NCBI GenBank assembly: GCA_901538445.1
Contig: LR594585.1
Span: forward strand, 615,668-679,667
Reading direction: 5' to 3'
Source of the DNA: Gemmataceae bacterium
Lineage (GTDB): Bacteria > Planctomycetota > Planctomycetia > Gemmatales > Gemmataceae
Length of the DNA: 64,000 bases
Shown: positions 51,191 to 59,306 of the stretch, one piece after another
How positions within the stretch are numbered: the stretch's first letter is position 1
How the letters are laid out: every line of letters begins with the position of its first letter
Notes under the pieces: model-generated
Databases searched by the model: none
What the model saw: only the letters and a program-made list of their open reading frames with translations
What the model was told of the DNA's origin: nothing
Program-made: the position numbers and the translations under genes

Positions 51191-51766
51191 TCACTCCTTG
51201 ACCGCGTCCTTCTTGCCCGTCACCGGCGGCATGGTGGCCGGCGGGGTGGTGGCCGGCGGGACCACGACGGTGCCCGTGGCGCACGGGGCCTCGCAGGCCG
51301 GGGCCGCGACCGCGCAGGTGTCGCAGCTCTTTTCCTTCTTCTTGCCGCACAGGCGGCTGAAGAGGCCCTTCCGCTTCTCCTTCTCGCAGCACACCGGGGC
51401 CGGCTCGCAGGCCGGGGCGCACGGGGCGGCCACGACCGGGGCCGGGGCGACCGGGGCGGCGACGACGGTGCCGGTGCAGCCCGAGGCCACCACGCCGGTG
51501 CAGCCGGCCGACATGCCGGTGCAGCCGCCGTCGCAACCGCCCTTGTGCTTGCCGAAGAAGCCGCCGCGCTCGCGGCCGCCGAGGAACCCGCCGCCCGAGC
51601 AGCCGCCGCGGCCGCCCAGGAACTTGTGGCCGCCGCCCGAGCAGCCGGCGACTTCGCCGGTGCAGCCCGCGACGACGACGTCGCCGCTGCAGCCGCCCTT
51701 GTGCTTGCCGAAGCTCGCGGTGTCGCCCGAACCCGTAACCGCAACCATCAACACCATCCCGTACAT
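51191..51766 (-). CDS. Cysteine-rich GCxG repeat protein
   Basis: 191 residues, ATG at 51766 with GAGGGAG upstream. A short hydrophobic start (MYGMVLMVAVTGSG) is followed by many GCSG/GCTG units with KHKGG spacers, then a Val/Pro/Ala-rich region and a basic Lys-rich segment containing CC and CGKKKEKSCDTC. More than ten cysteines are present, spread as isolated Cys among glycines. The family is known to me only from planctomycetes. Metal binding or cell-wall cross-linking is a guess. It has its own terminator. Confidence 0.7.
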   Translation of the reverse strand: MYGMVLMVAVTGSGDTASFGKHKGGCSGDVVVAGCTGEVAGCSGGGHKFLGGRGGCSGGGFLGGRERGGFFGKHKGGCDGGCTGMSAGCTGVVASGCTGTVVAAPVAPAPVVAAPCAPACEPAPVCCEKEKRKGLFSRLCGKKKEKSCDTCAVAAPACEAPCATGTVVVPPATTPPATMPPVTGKKDAVKE

Positions 51767-52138
51767 CGTGTGCTCCCTCAAGGTGTGCGGGACCGCCCGA
51801 ATCGGTTGGGGCAGGTCCAGTCTCCCGACAGTGGGCCGGTCAAAGACCCAGCGATGACTCGCGAAGTCGATGGTAAGTGGAGGGGTTTGGACCGTCAACG
51901 GTAAACTGGGCAAATTGGCGTCGGTAGAGAATTTGCGCCGTCGCTCACGTTCCGAAGATGCCGTGAAATCGTGTTGTGCGGCTTCATTCCGGACGTGCGT
52001 GTCCTGATTTTCGTGCGGGCCGCCCCTGTGCAGGGCCAACACAGCGGGGGGGATTGGGGTTATGCCTTCCGCCCGCCCCGGCCGATCCGTTATCCTGCAC
52101 GAACAACGTTCGCCTCCCCCGCACCCCGAGACGCCGTC

Positions 52139-53449
52139 ATGGACCGTGACGCCACCGCGCCCCCGCTCACCCCGGCCGACGCCGTTCCCCCGCACGACCC
52201 GGCGTTCGTCCGGGTCACCGGGCTCCTCGGCCTGGGCCTGACCGCCGCGGCCGGCGCGCTGGCGGTGGTCGCCGCGACCGCGGCCCCGGCCCCGGCCGTC
52301 CTCACCCCGGTCCAGGCCGGCCTGATCTTCCTGGGCGTGGTCACCGCGGGGGCGGCCGTGTCGCTCCGGGCCGACCTGTGGTGGGCGTGGTCCCTGTTCG
52401 GGGCCACGGCGCTCCTCGGGTCGTTCGCGCTGCCGGTGAGCTGGGACTCGTTCGTCGGGTTCCTCCGGGTGGTGGCCGGGGTCGGGGCGGCGGGCACGGT
52501 GCTGTGCCTCAGCTCCACCGGGTGGCGGGTGGCGGTCGTCTCGGCCGCGGTGCTGTTCCACTTCAGCGGGATCTTCGCGGCCACGACCTCGCCGCACCCG
52601 CAGCCGTGGGTCGTCGAGCAGGCGTGGACCCGGGTGTACCACCCGTACCTGAACTTCATCTACATGCGGAACGCGTACCACTTCTACTCGCCCGACCCCG
52701 GCCCGGTGAGCATCCTGGTGTTCTTCCTCAAAACCGAGACCGGGACCGACGCCAACGGGAACAAGGAGTACAAGACCGAGTGGGTGACCATGCCCCGGCG
52801 GCCCGACGACCTGAAGGACCCGCTGGGCCTGGGGTACTTCCGGCGGCTGTCGCTGACCGAGCAGGTGGCCCGGCCGAACCCGCAGGGCGGGGGCCGGTTC
52901 GAGGAGACGGAGATGTGGTTCCGGCGGCAGAAGCGGGCCGCGTCGGCGACCAGCCCGATCCCGTTCCACCCGGTCGACGCGGCCACGTCGCAGTACCGGC
53001 TCCCGGCCGCCGAGGCGCTGCGGTACGTGCTCCCGTCGTACGCCTCGCACGTGATCCTGGACCGCACCGCGGACAAGGACGAGGCGGCCCGGACCACGGT
53101 GAAGATCTACCGGCTCGAGCACGTCACCACGTCGGTCGAGCAGTTCCGCCAGAAGCTCCCCAACGGGGAGTACGCGGCGAGCCCGTACCACCCGGCGACG
53201 TACCGGCCGATCTTCCTGGGCGAGTTCGACGCCCGCGGGAACCTGCTCGACCCGCACGACGGGCTGCTGTACTGGGTGGTGCCGATCCTCCCGCAGACGA
53301 CCCCGGTGCCCGGGTCCGAGGGCAAGGGGAAGGGGTACTACGACTTCATGTCGGTCCACGCCCTCGGGCTCCCGCGGGACGAGGTGTTCGCCGCCGACGA
53401 GACCGCCGGGAAGGTGTTCCCGTGGTACCGCATGAACCCCCGGAAGTGA
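52139..53449 (+). CDS. Polytopic membrane protein, unknown, paired with HTTM protein
   Basis: 436 residues, ATG 52139. The N-terminal third contains four to five membrane helices (residues 25-165, for example FVGFLRVVAGVGAAGTVLCL). The C-terminal 270 residues appear to be a soluble domain with YHPYLNFIYMRNAYHFYSPD and HVILDRTADKDEAART. The gene lies upstream of the HTTM protein in the same direction, and both share the gene style of a two-gene unit. Related pairs in planctomycetes are known to me without assigned function. Confidence 0.65.
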   Translation: MDRDATAPPLTPADAVPPHDPAFVRVTGLLGLGLTAAAGALAVVAATAAPAPAVLTPVQAGLIFLGVVTAGAAVSLRADLWWAWSLFGATALLGSFALPVSWDSFVGFLRVVAGVGAAGTVLCLSSTGWRVAVVSAAVLFHFSGIFAATTSPHPQPWVVEQAWTRVYHPYLNFIYMRNAYHFYSPDPGPVSILVFFLKTETGTDANGNKEYKTEWVTMPRRPDDLKDPLGLGYFRRLSLTEQVARPNPQGGGRFEETEMWFRRQKRAASATSPIPFHPVDAATSQYRLPAAEALRYVLPSYASHVILDRTADKDEAARTTVKIYRLEHVTTSVEQFRQKLPNGEYAASPYHPATYRPIFLGEFDARGNLLDPHDGLLYWVVPILPQTTPVPGSEGKGKGYYDFMSVHALGLPRDEVFAADETAGKVFPWYRMNPRK

Positions 53450-53470
53450 GCCCCTGTTGCGCAGGTAGCT

Positions 53471-53538
53471 TGGTGGGGCAGGCATTCTTGCCTGCCTCCG
53501 GAGGCGGCTGGAGGCAGGCAAGAATGCCTGCCCCACCA
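53471..53538. repeat. Perfect 29 bp inverted repeat (family A, copy 2)
   Basis: Arms 53471-53499 and 53510-53538 are exact complements around 10 bases. They share the core CAGGCATTCTTGCCTGCC with the copy at 45114-45179. It lies between the two membrane protein genes. Confidence 0.92.
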
Positions 53539-53549
53539 GATAGCGCCGC

Positions 53550-53666
53550 AGTGCTCCCGCACCGGGCCGCGGACGCCGACCCCCTCCGGGGGTGAAAAGA
53601 ACGAACCCCCGGTGCCGGATTCCCGCCCCGGAGGGGCCGCCGTCCGTAGCCCGGTGCGGGAGCACT
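53550..53666. repeat. Nested palindrome with 17 bp perfect outer arms
   Basis: Outer arms 53550-53566 and 53650-53666 are exact complements; inner parts are also roughly self-complementary. It immediately follows the family A copy. Next to it (53687-53755) is a run of degenerate TTGAACG-type short repeats. Confidence 0.75.
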
Positions 53667-53773
53667 GGGCCCACGGCGGCCCGAACGATGAACGTCGAAC
53701 TTTGAACGCCCGGCTTTGAACGTTGAACGCGAAACGTTGAATTCGAACCTCCGCCACGAACCCGGCACAACCC

Positions 53774-55696
53774 ATGAGCACGACGCCAGCCCCCGCACTG
53801 CCGAACCAGCCCTGGTGGCGCGGGTGGGCCGACTTCTGGTTCCGCCCCACGGACCCGACCACCCTCGCGTTCATCCGCATCTGCACCGGGCTGCTGGTGC
53901 TGTACACGCACCTGACGTACAGCCGCGACCTGCAGGCGTTCTTCGGCAAGCACGGGTGGTACGCGGCCGCGTTCGTGGACCGCGAGCGGCACGAGCAGCC
54001 CATCTACATCTCCCCGACCGACTGGGACGAGCCCGGCGCGTCCCCCCGGCTGTCCGACTTCCCGCACCGCCGGGCCGCGTTCATGGAGTTCCTCCGGAAC
54101 GTGCCCGGGAACCCGGCCGACCGGGCCGCGGCGCTCGCGTACCTGAAGCGGGCCAACGAGCTGTCCAACCCGGACGACTTCCGCGTGGCGATGGAGTTCG
54201 TCCGCGACCTGCCGACCGGCGACGAGGTGAACAAGACCGTCACCGTGATCGAGAACGGCGAGGGCAAGGACCGGCCCGTCGCGGTCGCCGCGGACCGCGT
54301 CCCCGGGTTCTTCCTGACCCGCGACGCGGCCGAGCGGAAGAAGATCGCCGACGAGGTCCGGGCGTTCTGGGCCGTGCTCCCCAAGACGCAGACGGCCGAC
54401 GCGAGCCGCACCACCGCGACCTACGTGGTGAACCACTTCATCGAGCTCCCCCCGGCGTACCGGGCCGCGCTCGTGAGGTACATCTTCGACCTGCCCGAGG
54501 ACCCGGCCGAGCGCGAGAAGTGGCTCGACTACCTCAACTACTGGAACGCGGACCGGCGGCTCACGTACCGCACCGGGACCACCGCGTTCTCGGTCTGGTT
54601 CCACGTCACCGACCCGACCCAGATGGCCCTGGTCCACGCCGGGATCATCGCGACCATCGTGCTGTTCACCGTCGGCCTGTTCACCCGGGTCACCTCGGTG
54701 CTCGTGTGGGTCGCGTGCGTGGGGTACATCCACCGGACCACGCAGGTGCTGTTCGGGATGGACACGATGATGAACATCCTGCTGTTCTACCTGATGATCG
54801 GGAACAGCGGGGCGGCCCTGTCGCTCGACCGGCTGATCGCCCGGTACCGGGCGGCGCGGGCGAGCCTGAAGCGGACCGGGACCATCGACGCCAACACCCG
54901 GGCGTTCCTCGCGTGCCCGCCGCCGTCGGTCGGTGCCGGGTTCGCGCTGCGGCTGCTCCAGGTCCACGTGTGCTTCATCTACATGGCGGCCGGGCTGTCG
55001 AAGCTCAAGGGCGTGTCGTGGTGGTCCGGGGCCGCGTTCTGGGAGGTCGCGGTGAACCCCGAGTTCACCCCGCTGAACTTCGCCTGGTACGAGACGGTGA
55101 TCCGGTGGATGGCGGAGCACAAGTGGGTGTACCACACGGTCTGCACCGTGGGCGTGTGGTTCACCCTGGCCGTCGAGATCTCGCTGCCGTTCCTGGTGTG
55201 GACGAAGGCCCGGTGGCTGATCCTGCTCCTGGCGACCGCGATGCACGCGGCCATCGGCGTGATGATGGGGCTGAACCTGTTCGAGCTGCTGATGATCGTG
55301 ATGTTCATCGGGTTCATGCCCGACCGGGTGATCCGCGACCGGTTCCGGGGCGGGCCGAACCTCCCGCGGTTCACGTTCGCGTTCAACCCGGCGGCCGACG
55401 CGCACGCCCGCGCCGCGGCCCTGGCCCTGGCCCTCGACGCCGACAACCAGATCGCGCTGAAGCAGGACCGGGCGGCGGCCGGCACGTCGGTCGCCGGGGC
55501 CGACGGCGTCGCCCGCACCGGCCCGGACGGCCGCAAGGTGCTGTCGAAGGGGCTCCGGTTCCTCTCGGCGGTGTCCTGGGCGCTGCTGGTGCCGGGCGTG
55601 AGCGGGCTCCTGACCCGCCGGCTGTTCCCGACCGCACCGACCGCGGCCCCGGCCCCGGTCGCGGTGCCGAAGGTGGCCCCCACCGGCGCGAAGTAA
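53774..55696 (+). CDS. HTTM-domain membrane protein (gamma-carboxylase-like)
   Basis: 640 residues, ATG 53774. The HTTM domain, a membrane fold related to vitamin K-dependent gamma-glutamyl carboxylase, begins FWFRPTDPTTLAFIRICTGL and includes YTHLTYSRDLQAFFGKHGWY and, later, FALRLLQVHVCFIYMAAGLS with the Lys in SKLKGVSWWSGAAFW. A large insertion (residues 90-240) separates the first helix from the others. About eight membrane segments follow. The reaction in bacteria is mostly unknown. It is paired with the membrane protein upstream. Confidence 0.85.
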   Translation: MSTTPAPALPNQPWWRGWADFWFRPTDPTTLAFIRICTGLLVLYTHLTYSRDLQAFFGKHGWYAAAFVDRERHEQPIYISPTDWDEPGASPRLSDFPHRRAAFMEFLRNVPGNPADRAAALAYLKRANELSNPDDFRVAMEFVRDLPTGDEVNKTVTVIENGEGKDRPVAVAADRVPGFFLTRDAAERKKIADEVRAFWAVLPKTQTADASRTTATYVVNHFIELPPAYRAALVRYIFDLPEDPAEREKWLDYLNYWNADRRLTYRTGTTAFSVWFHVTDPTQMALVHAGIIATIVLFTVGLFTRVTSVLVWVACVGYIHRTTQVLFGMDTMMNILLFYLMIGNSGAALSLDRLIARYRAARASLKRTGTIDANTRAFLACPPPSVGAGFALRLLQVHVCFIYMAAGLSKLKGVSWWSGAAFWEVAVNPEFTPLNFAWYETVIRWMAEHKWVYHTVCTVGVWFTLAVEISLPFLVWTKARWLILLLATAMHAAIGVMMGLNLFELLMIVMFIGFMPDRVIRDRFRGGPNLPRFTFAFNPAADAHARAAALALALDADNQIALKQDRAAAGTSVAGADGVARTGPDGRKVLSKGLRFLSAVSWALLVPGVSGLLTRRLFPTAPTAAPAPVAVPKVAPTGAK

Positions 55697-55703
55697 CTCC
55701 ACC

Positions 55704-55766
55704 GGCGAACCCTGAGCGCCAGCGAGGGGGTGTACCTCACCCCCTCGCTGGCGCTCAGGGTTCGCC
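55704..55766. repeat. Perfect 29 bp inverted repeat (family B, copy 2)
   Basis: Arms 55704-55732 and 55738-55766 are exact complements around five bases, with the same arm sequence as 46511-46573. It lies eight bases after the HTTM stop codon. Confidence 0.92.
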
Positions 55767-55780
55767 AGTCGCGCAATCCT

Positions 55781-55854
55781 GGCGAGCCGGGAGCGTCAGC
55801 GACCGGAGTTCTTCTCGACCGCGCACCTCCGGTCGCTGACGCTCCCGGCTCGCC
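55781..55854. repeat. Perfect 28 bp inverted repeat
   Basis: Arms 55781-55808 and 55827-55854 are exact complements around 18 bases; core GGGAGCGTCAGCGACCGG. It lies 14 bases from the family B copy, so two unrelated palindromes are stacked in one gap. Confidence 0.92.
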
Positions 55855-55996
55855 GGGCACCCGAGCTTCTCGACCGCCCGCACCTCGACCCTTCCCGCTG
55901 TCCAAAAATAGGCCCGCCGTTTCGCTCAAGCCCGCAGATTGCCGCGGCCGATTACATCCGATGGGGAAGGACTCCAGTCACCGCGGGAGGGCGGCA

Positions 55997-57556
55997 ATGC
56001 GTCGCAAACACGCCCTGGTCGTCGCCGGGTGCCTCGCGGCGTGCGCCGCCCTCGCGCCCCCGGCCCGCCCGCAGGACGGCGACCTCCAGCCGTACTTCTG
56101 GCCGCACCGCACCGTCGGCATCCCGGTGGACGCGGACCGCATCGCCAAGCTCCCCAACAAGCCGACGAGCCTCCAGCTCTACTACTCGGTGAACCGGTCC
56201 GCGTTCCAGAAGGGGCCGAAGCTCCCGCCGGACGCCATGCAGCAACTCGACGGGGGCAAGAAGGGGTTCCTGTTCGCCGCCGAGCGGGACGGGGACTACG
56301 AGTTCACCGTGCAGTTCATCTACACCGACGGCAGCACCAGCCCGCGGAGCGACGAGCTGACCCCGCAGCAGCGCATCGTCATCGACGCGACGCCGCCGGT
56401 GGTCCGCGTGCAGCCGTCGGGCAACGGGGTCGAGTGGCGCACCACCGACGACAACCTGGACCCGGCCGGGGTCACGCTCCAGTGCAAGTGGCCGGCGAGC
56501 CAGGAGTGGACGACGGTCACCGAGCGGGCGTTCCGCGCGAACGACAGCTACGCCTGGAAGCTCCCGCCCGGAAAGGTGCTGGAGGTCCGCGTGCAGGCCC
56601 GGGACCGGGCCGGCAACGAGGGCGTGTCGCCGGTCGTGCGGATCCCGCCGGACGCCGCGAGCGCCGTCGGGTTCCCCAAGGGGCCGGTCGCCGACTGGCC
56701 GCAGGGCAACCCGAACCTCCCGGCCCCGCGGATCGACTACGTCAACACGCTCAAGTTCGACGTGGACTACGGCATCCAGCGGATGGGCCGGTCGGGCGTG
56801 CAGGCGGCGCACCTGTTCGTGCTCAAGAGCCAGGGGAACTGGGAGCTGGTGAAGCGGTTCCCGGTGCGGCTCATGCCCTCGGACAAGGAGCAGCCGTCGC
56901 TCTCGCTGCCCTACGAGGCGAAGGAGGAGGGCACCTACGGGTTCTACATCCTCCCCGAGAGCGGGGCCGGGAAGAAGGCCGAGGACCCGCGCCGCGAGGA
57001 CCCGCCGATGCTGTACGTGGTGGTCGACACCACGCCGCCGTACGTCCAGATCACCGGGGTGCAGGCGAAGAAGGGCGGCGCGCGGGGGCCGCTGGTCGAG
57101 ATCACGTGGAAGGCGGCCGACCCGAACCTGATGCCGCAGCCGATCAGCCTGGAGTGGTCGCTCGACGCGAAGGCCGCGAAGTGGAACGAGATCAAGTACC
57201 GGCTCGACAACAACCTGACGCGGGACACCGGCCGGTACGCGTGGGAGGTGCCGGACGAGAACCTGTGGAAGTTCTACGTCCGCATCCGGGCGGTCGATAA
57301 GGCGTCGAACACCGGCGAGCACGTGTGGGGGCAGCGCGACCCGGACGGGAAGAACGCGCCGGCCGAGGTGATCGTGGACCTGGACACGCCGTCGGGCACC
57401 ATCAACAAGGCCCGCGGCGGCAACACCCCGAGCCCGCCCGGCGGCGGCGGGTCGCCGAAGCCCCCGACCGGCTCCGACAGCGTCCCCCGCACCCCGCCGA
57501 CCGACCTGCCGAAGCCGCCCGCCGGCACCCCGCCGCTCCCGTCGCTGCCGGAGTGA
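55997..57556 (+). CDS. Secreted Ig-like domain protein, unknown
   Basis: 519 residues from ATG 55997, chosen because GGGAGG lies eight bases before it and a signal peptide follows at once (MRRKHALVVAGCLAACAALA, cleaved near ARPQDG). ATG 55961 would add a charged leader. The mature part is made of beta-sandwich units with recurring VVVDTTPP/VIDATPP joints (IVIDATPPVVRVQPSGNG, YVVVDTTPPYVQITG), typical of bacterial Ig-like repeats, then a Pro-rich tail. It may be a surface adhesin or structural protein. It precedes the bestrophin-like gene by 76 bases. Confidence 0.7.
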   Translation: MRRKHALVVAGCLAACAALAPPARPQDGDLQPYFWPHRTVGIPVDADRIAKLPNKPTSLQLYYSVNRSAFQKGPKLPPDAMQQLDGGKKGFLFAAERDGDYEFTVQFIYTDGSTSPRSDELTPQQRIVIDATPPVVRVQPSGNGVEWRTTDDNLDPAGVTLQCKWPASQEWTTVTERAFRANDSYAWKLPPGKVLEVRVQARDRAGNEGVSPVVRIPPDAASAVGFPKGPVADWPQGNPNLPAPRIDYVNTLKFDVDYGIQRMGRSGVQAAHLFVLKSQGNWELVKRFPVRLMPSDKEQPSLSLPYEAKEEGTYGFYILPESGAGKKAEDPRREDPPMLYVVVDTTPPYVQITGVQAKKGGARGPLVEITWKAADPNLMPQPISLEWSLDAKAAKWNEIKYRLDNNLTRDTGRYAWEVPDENLWKFYVRIRAVDKASNTGEHVWGQRDPDGKNAPAEVIVDLDTPSGTINKARGGNTPSPPGGGGSPKPPTGSDSVPRTPPTDLPKPPAGTPPLPSLPE

Positions 57557-57632
57557 GGTCGGGGACGGCAGCACCCGCGGGCGGGGCGCGATACAACGGA
57601 CGGGGCCGCACTGCCCCAAGCCCCGGGACGCC

Positions 57633-58520
57633 ATGATCGAGTACAACCGCTACAGTTGGTGGGCCGCCGTGTTCTCGTTCCGGGGGACGGCCCTGCCCCG
57701 GGCCATCGGCCGGGTCGCCATCTTCACGTTCTACACCGCCACCATCCAGACCGCGCTCGAGGTCGGCACGCACCTCGGGTGGTTCGACGAGCACGCGGCC
57801 CTCACGCTCGACCCGGTCGCCCACGCCGTGCTCGGGTCGCTGCTCGGGTTCCTGATCGTGTTCCGCATGAACGGGTCCAACAACCGGTACTGGGAGGGGC
57901 GGTCCCACTGGGGGATGCTCATCAACTGCAGCCGGAACCTGGTCCGGGTGGGCAGCGCGCACAGCGACCACGGCCCCGAACTCGCGGGGCTCGTCACCGG
58001 GTTCGTCATCACCCTGCGGCAGTCGCTCCACGGGTCGCGCGACCTGACCGAGGCCGGGGACTACGTGCCCCCCGAGGTGGTCCGCACGGCCGAGCGGTTC
58101 GGGAACCAGCCGACGGCCGTGTCGGCGGCCATCTCCGCGTGGATCGCCCGCGAGCACCGGGCCGGGAAGTTCGGCCCCGAACTCGTGCGGCACATGGAGG
58201 ACCTGCTCTCCAAGATGGTCGACGCCCAGGGCGGGTGCGAGAAGATCCAGAAGACACCGCTCCCGTTCGTGTACGCGACCATGATCAAGCAGTTGATCCT
58301 GGCGTACCTGCTCACGCTCCCGCTGGTGCTGGCCGAGCGGTGCGGGTGGTGGTCGCCGCTCCTGATGGCGGTGGTGTCGCTGGGCCTGTTCGGGATGGAG
58401 GAGGCGAGCGTCGAGACCGAGGACCCGTTCGGCAAGGACGAGAACTGCCTGAACCTGGAGCAGTTCACGCTCACCATCGCCCGCGACGCGGGCCAACTCG
58501 CCGCCGCCTCGCAGCGGTGA
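57633..58520 (+). CDS. Bestrophin-like ion channel (UPF0187)
   Basis: 295 residues, ATG 57633. The bestrophin/RFP-TM pattern is evident: YNRYSWWAAVFSFRGTALPR at the N-terminus, the helix GSLLGFLIVFRMNGSNNRYW with the R-x-N-x-x-x-x-R-W motif, EGRSHWGMLINCSRNLVR, and the C-terminal MEEASVETEDPFGKDENCLN acidic calcium-clasp-like region. Bacterial members form pentameric ion channels. It lies in the same direction as the secreted Ig-like gene. Confidence 0.88.
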   Translation: MIEYNRYSWWAAVFSFRGTALPRAIGRVAIFTFYTATIQTALEVGTHLGWFDEHAALTLDPVAHAVLGSLLGFLIVFRMNGSNNRYWEGRSHWGMLINCSRNLVRVGSAHSDHGPELAGLVTGFVITLRQSLHGSRDLTEAGDYVPPEVVRTAERFGNQPTAVSAAISAWIAREHRAGKFGPELVRHMEDLLSKMVDAQGGCEKIQKTPLPFVYATMIKQLILAYLLTLPLVLAERCGWWSPLLMAVVSLGLFGMEEASVETEDPFGKDENCLNLEQFTLTIARDAGQLAAASQR

Positions 58521-58524
58521 CCCT

Positions 58525-58623
58525 GGAAAGCACGAAATTCGAAGCACGAAATCCGAAAGTAAGACACCCGGCCACGGGCTCTTTCTTCCTTTCGGATTTC
58601 GTGCTTCGAATTTCGTGCTTTCC
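58525..58623. repeat. Perfect 35 bp inverted repeat, AT-rich
   Basis: Arms 58525-58559 and 58589-58623 are exact complements around 29 bases, the longest perfect arms in the window. The arms contain AAAGCACGAAATTCGAAGC and are AT-rich, unlike the other palindromes. It starts four bases after the bestrophin stop. Confidence 0.93.
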
Positions 58624-58634
58624 GGCGGAGCCGG

Positions 58635-59039
58635 TTACTTCTTCTCTTCGGCCTTCTTGACGAGCGCGAGGTTGGCCTCGGTCGCGGGGACGACGGCGAG
58701 CACGTCCTTGTCCTTCACCGCGACGAGCACGCGACCGGTCGCGCCGAGGTCCACGTTCTTGGTCGTCCCCTCGCGGTACGTGTACCCGTACACCTTCTCG
58801 CCGGCCTTCCCGCGGAGCGGCTTCGCCTCCTTGAACGACACCTCCCCGCGGGTGGTCGGCGGGATGCTGTTGGTCTGCGCGACCGGCTTCACCTCGCCGA
58901 GTTCGGCGGTGAACACGGCGCTGGCGTCGCGGAGCGACTTGAGCAGCTCGGCCTCGTCGGTCTTCTTCTTGTCCGGCTCGTCGGCGGGCGCGGCCCCGGT
59001 GAACAGTGCGGCCAGCGCGAACGCGATCACGGTCTTCAT
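58635..59039 (-). CDS. Small secreted protein, unknown
   Basis: 134 residues, ATG at 59039. A signal peptide (MKTVIAFALAALFTGAAPAD) is followed by a Lys-rich start and a beta domain: ASAVFTAELGEVKPVAQTNS, AGEKVYGYTYREGTTKNVDL, GRVLVAVKDKDVLAVVPATE. It looks like a small OB-type periplasmic domain. No family is recognised. It converges on the bestrophin gene across the long AT-rich palindrome. Confidence 0.65.
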   Translation of the reverse strand: MKTVIAFALAALFTGAAPADEPDKKKTDEAELLKSLRDASAVFTAELGEVKPVAQTNSIPPTTRGEVSFKEAKPLRGKAGEKVYGYTYREGTTKNVDLGATGRVLVAVKDKDVLAVVPATEANLALVKKAEEKK

Positions 59040-59120
59040 CGCCCGGTCTCCGGAGGTGTGGCAGCGGGGAGTAGTGTAGGTGCCGGCGGCGCACCGGACT
59101 CGCTCGGAGTGTAACCGTGT

Positions 59121-59263
59121 CTTGCCCTCTCCCCTTGCGGGAGAGGGTGGCCGCGCTTCGCGGCCGGGTGAGGGGTCGCCACCTGAGCACTCCGGGATCG
59201 CAGCCCCCTCACCCGCCGCTCGAAGGCTCGCGGCACCCTCTCCCGCCGAGGGGAGAGGGCAAA
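59121..59263. repeat. Long near-perfect inverted repeat
   Basis: Outer arms of about 34 bases (59121-59155 with 59229-59263) carry only a few mismatches; core TGCCCTCTCCCC. The intervening ~70 bases also hold short self-complementary parts. It lies between the small secreted protein and the SIR2 gene. Confidence 0.78.
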
Positions 59264-59306
59264 GTCCAACCGGCGGGCTGGCGCCGCGCCGCTCGCCAAA
59301 CAATCT

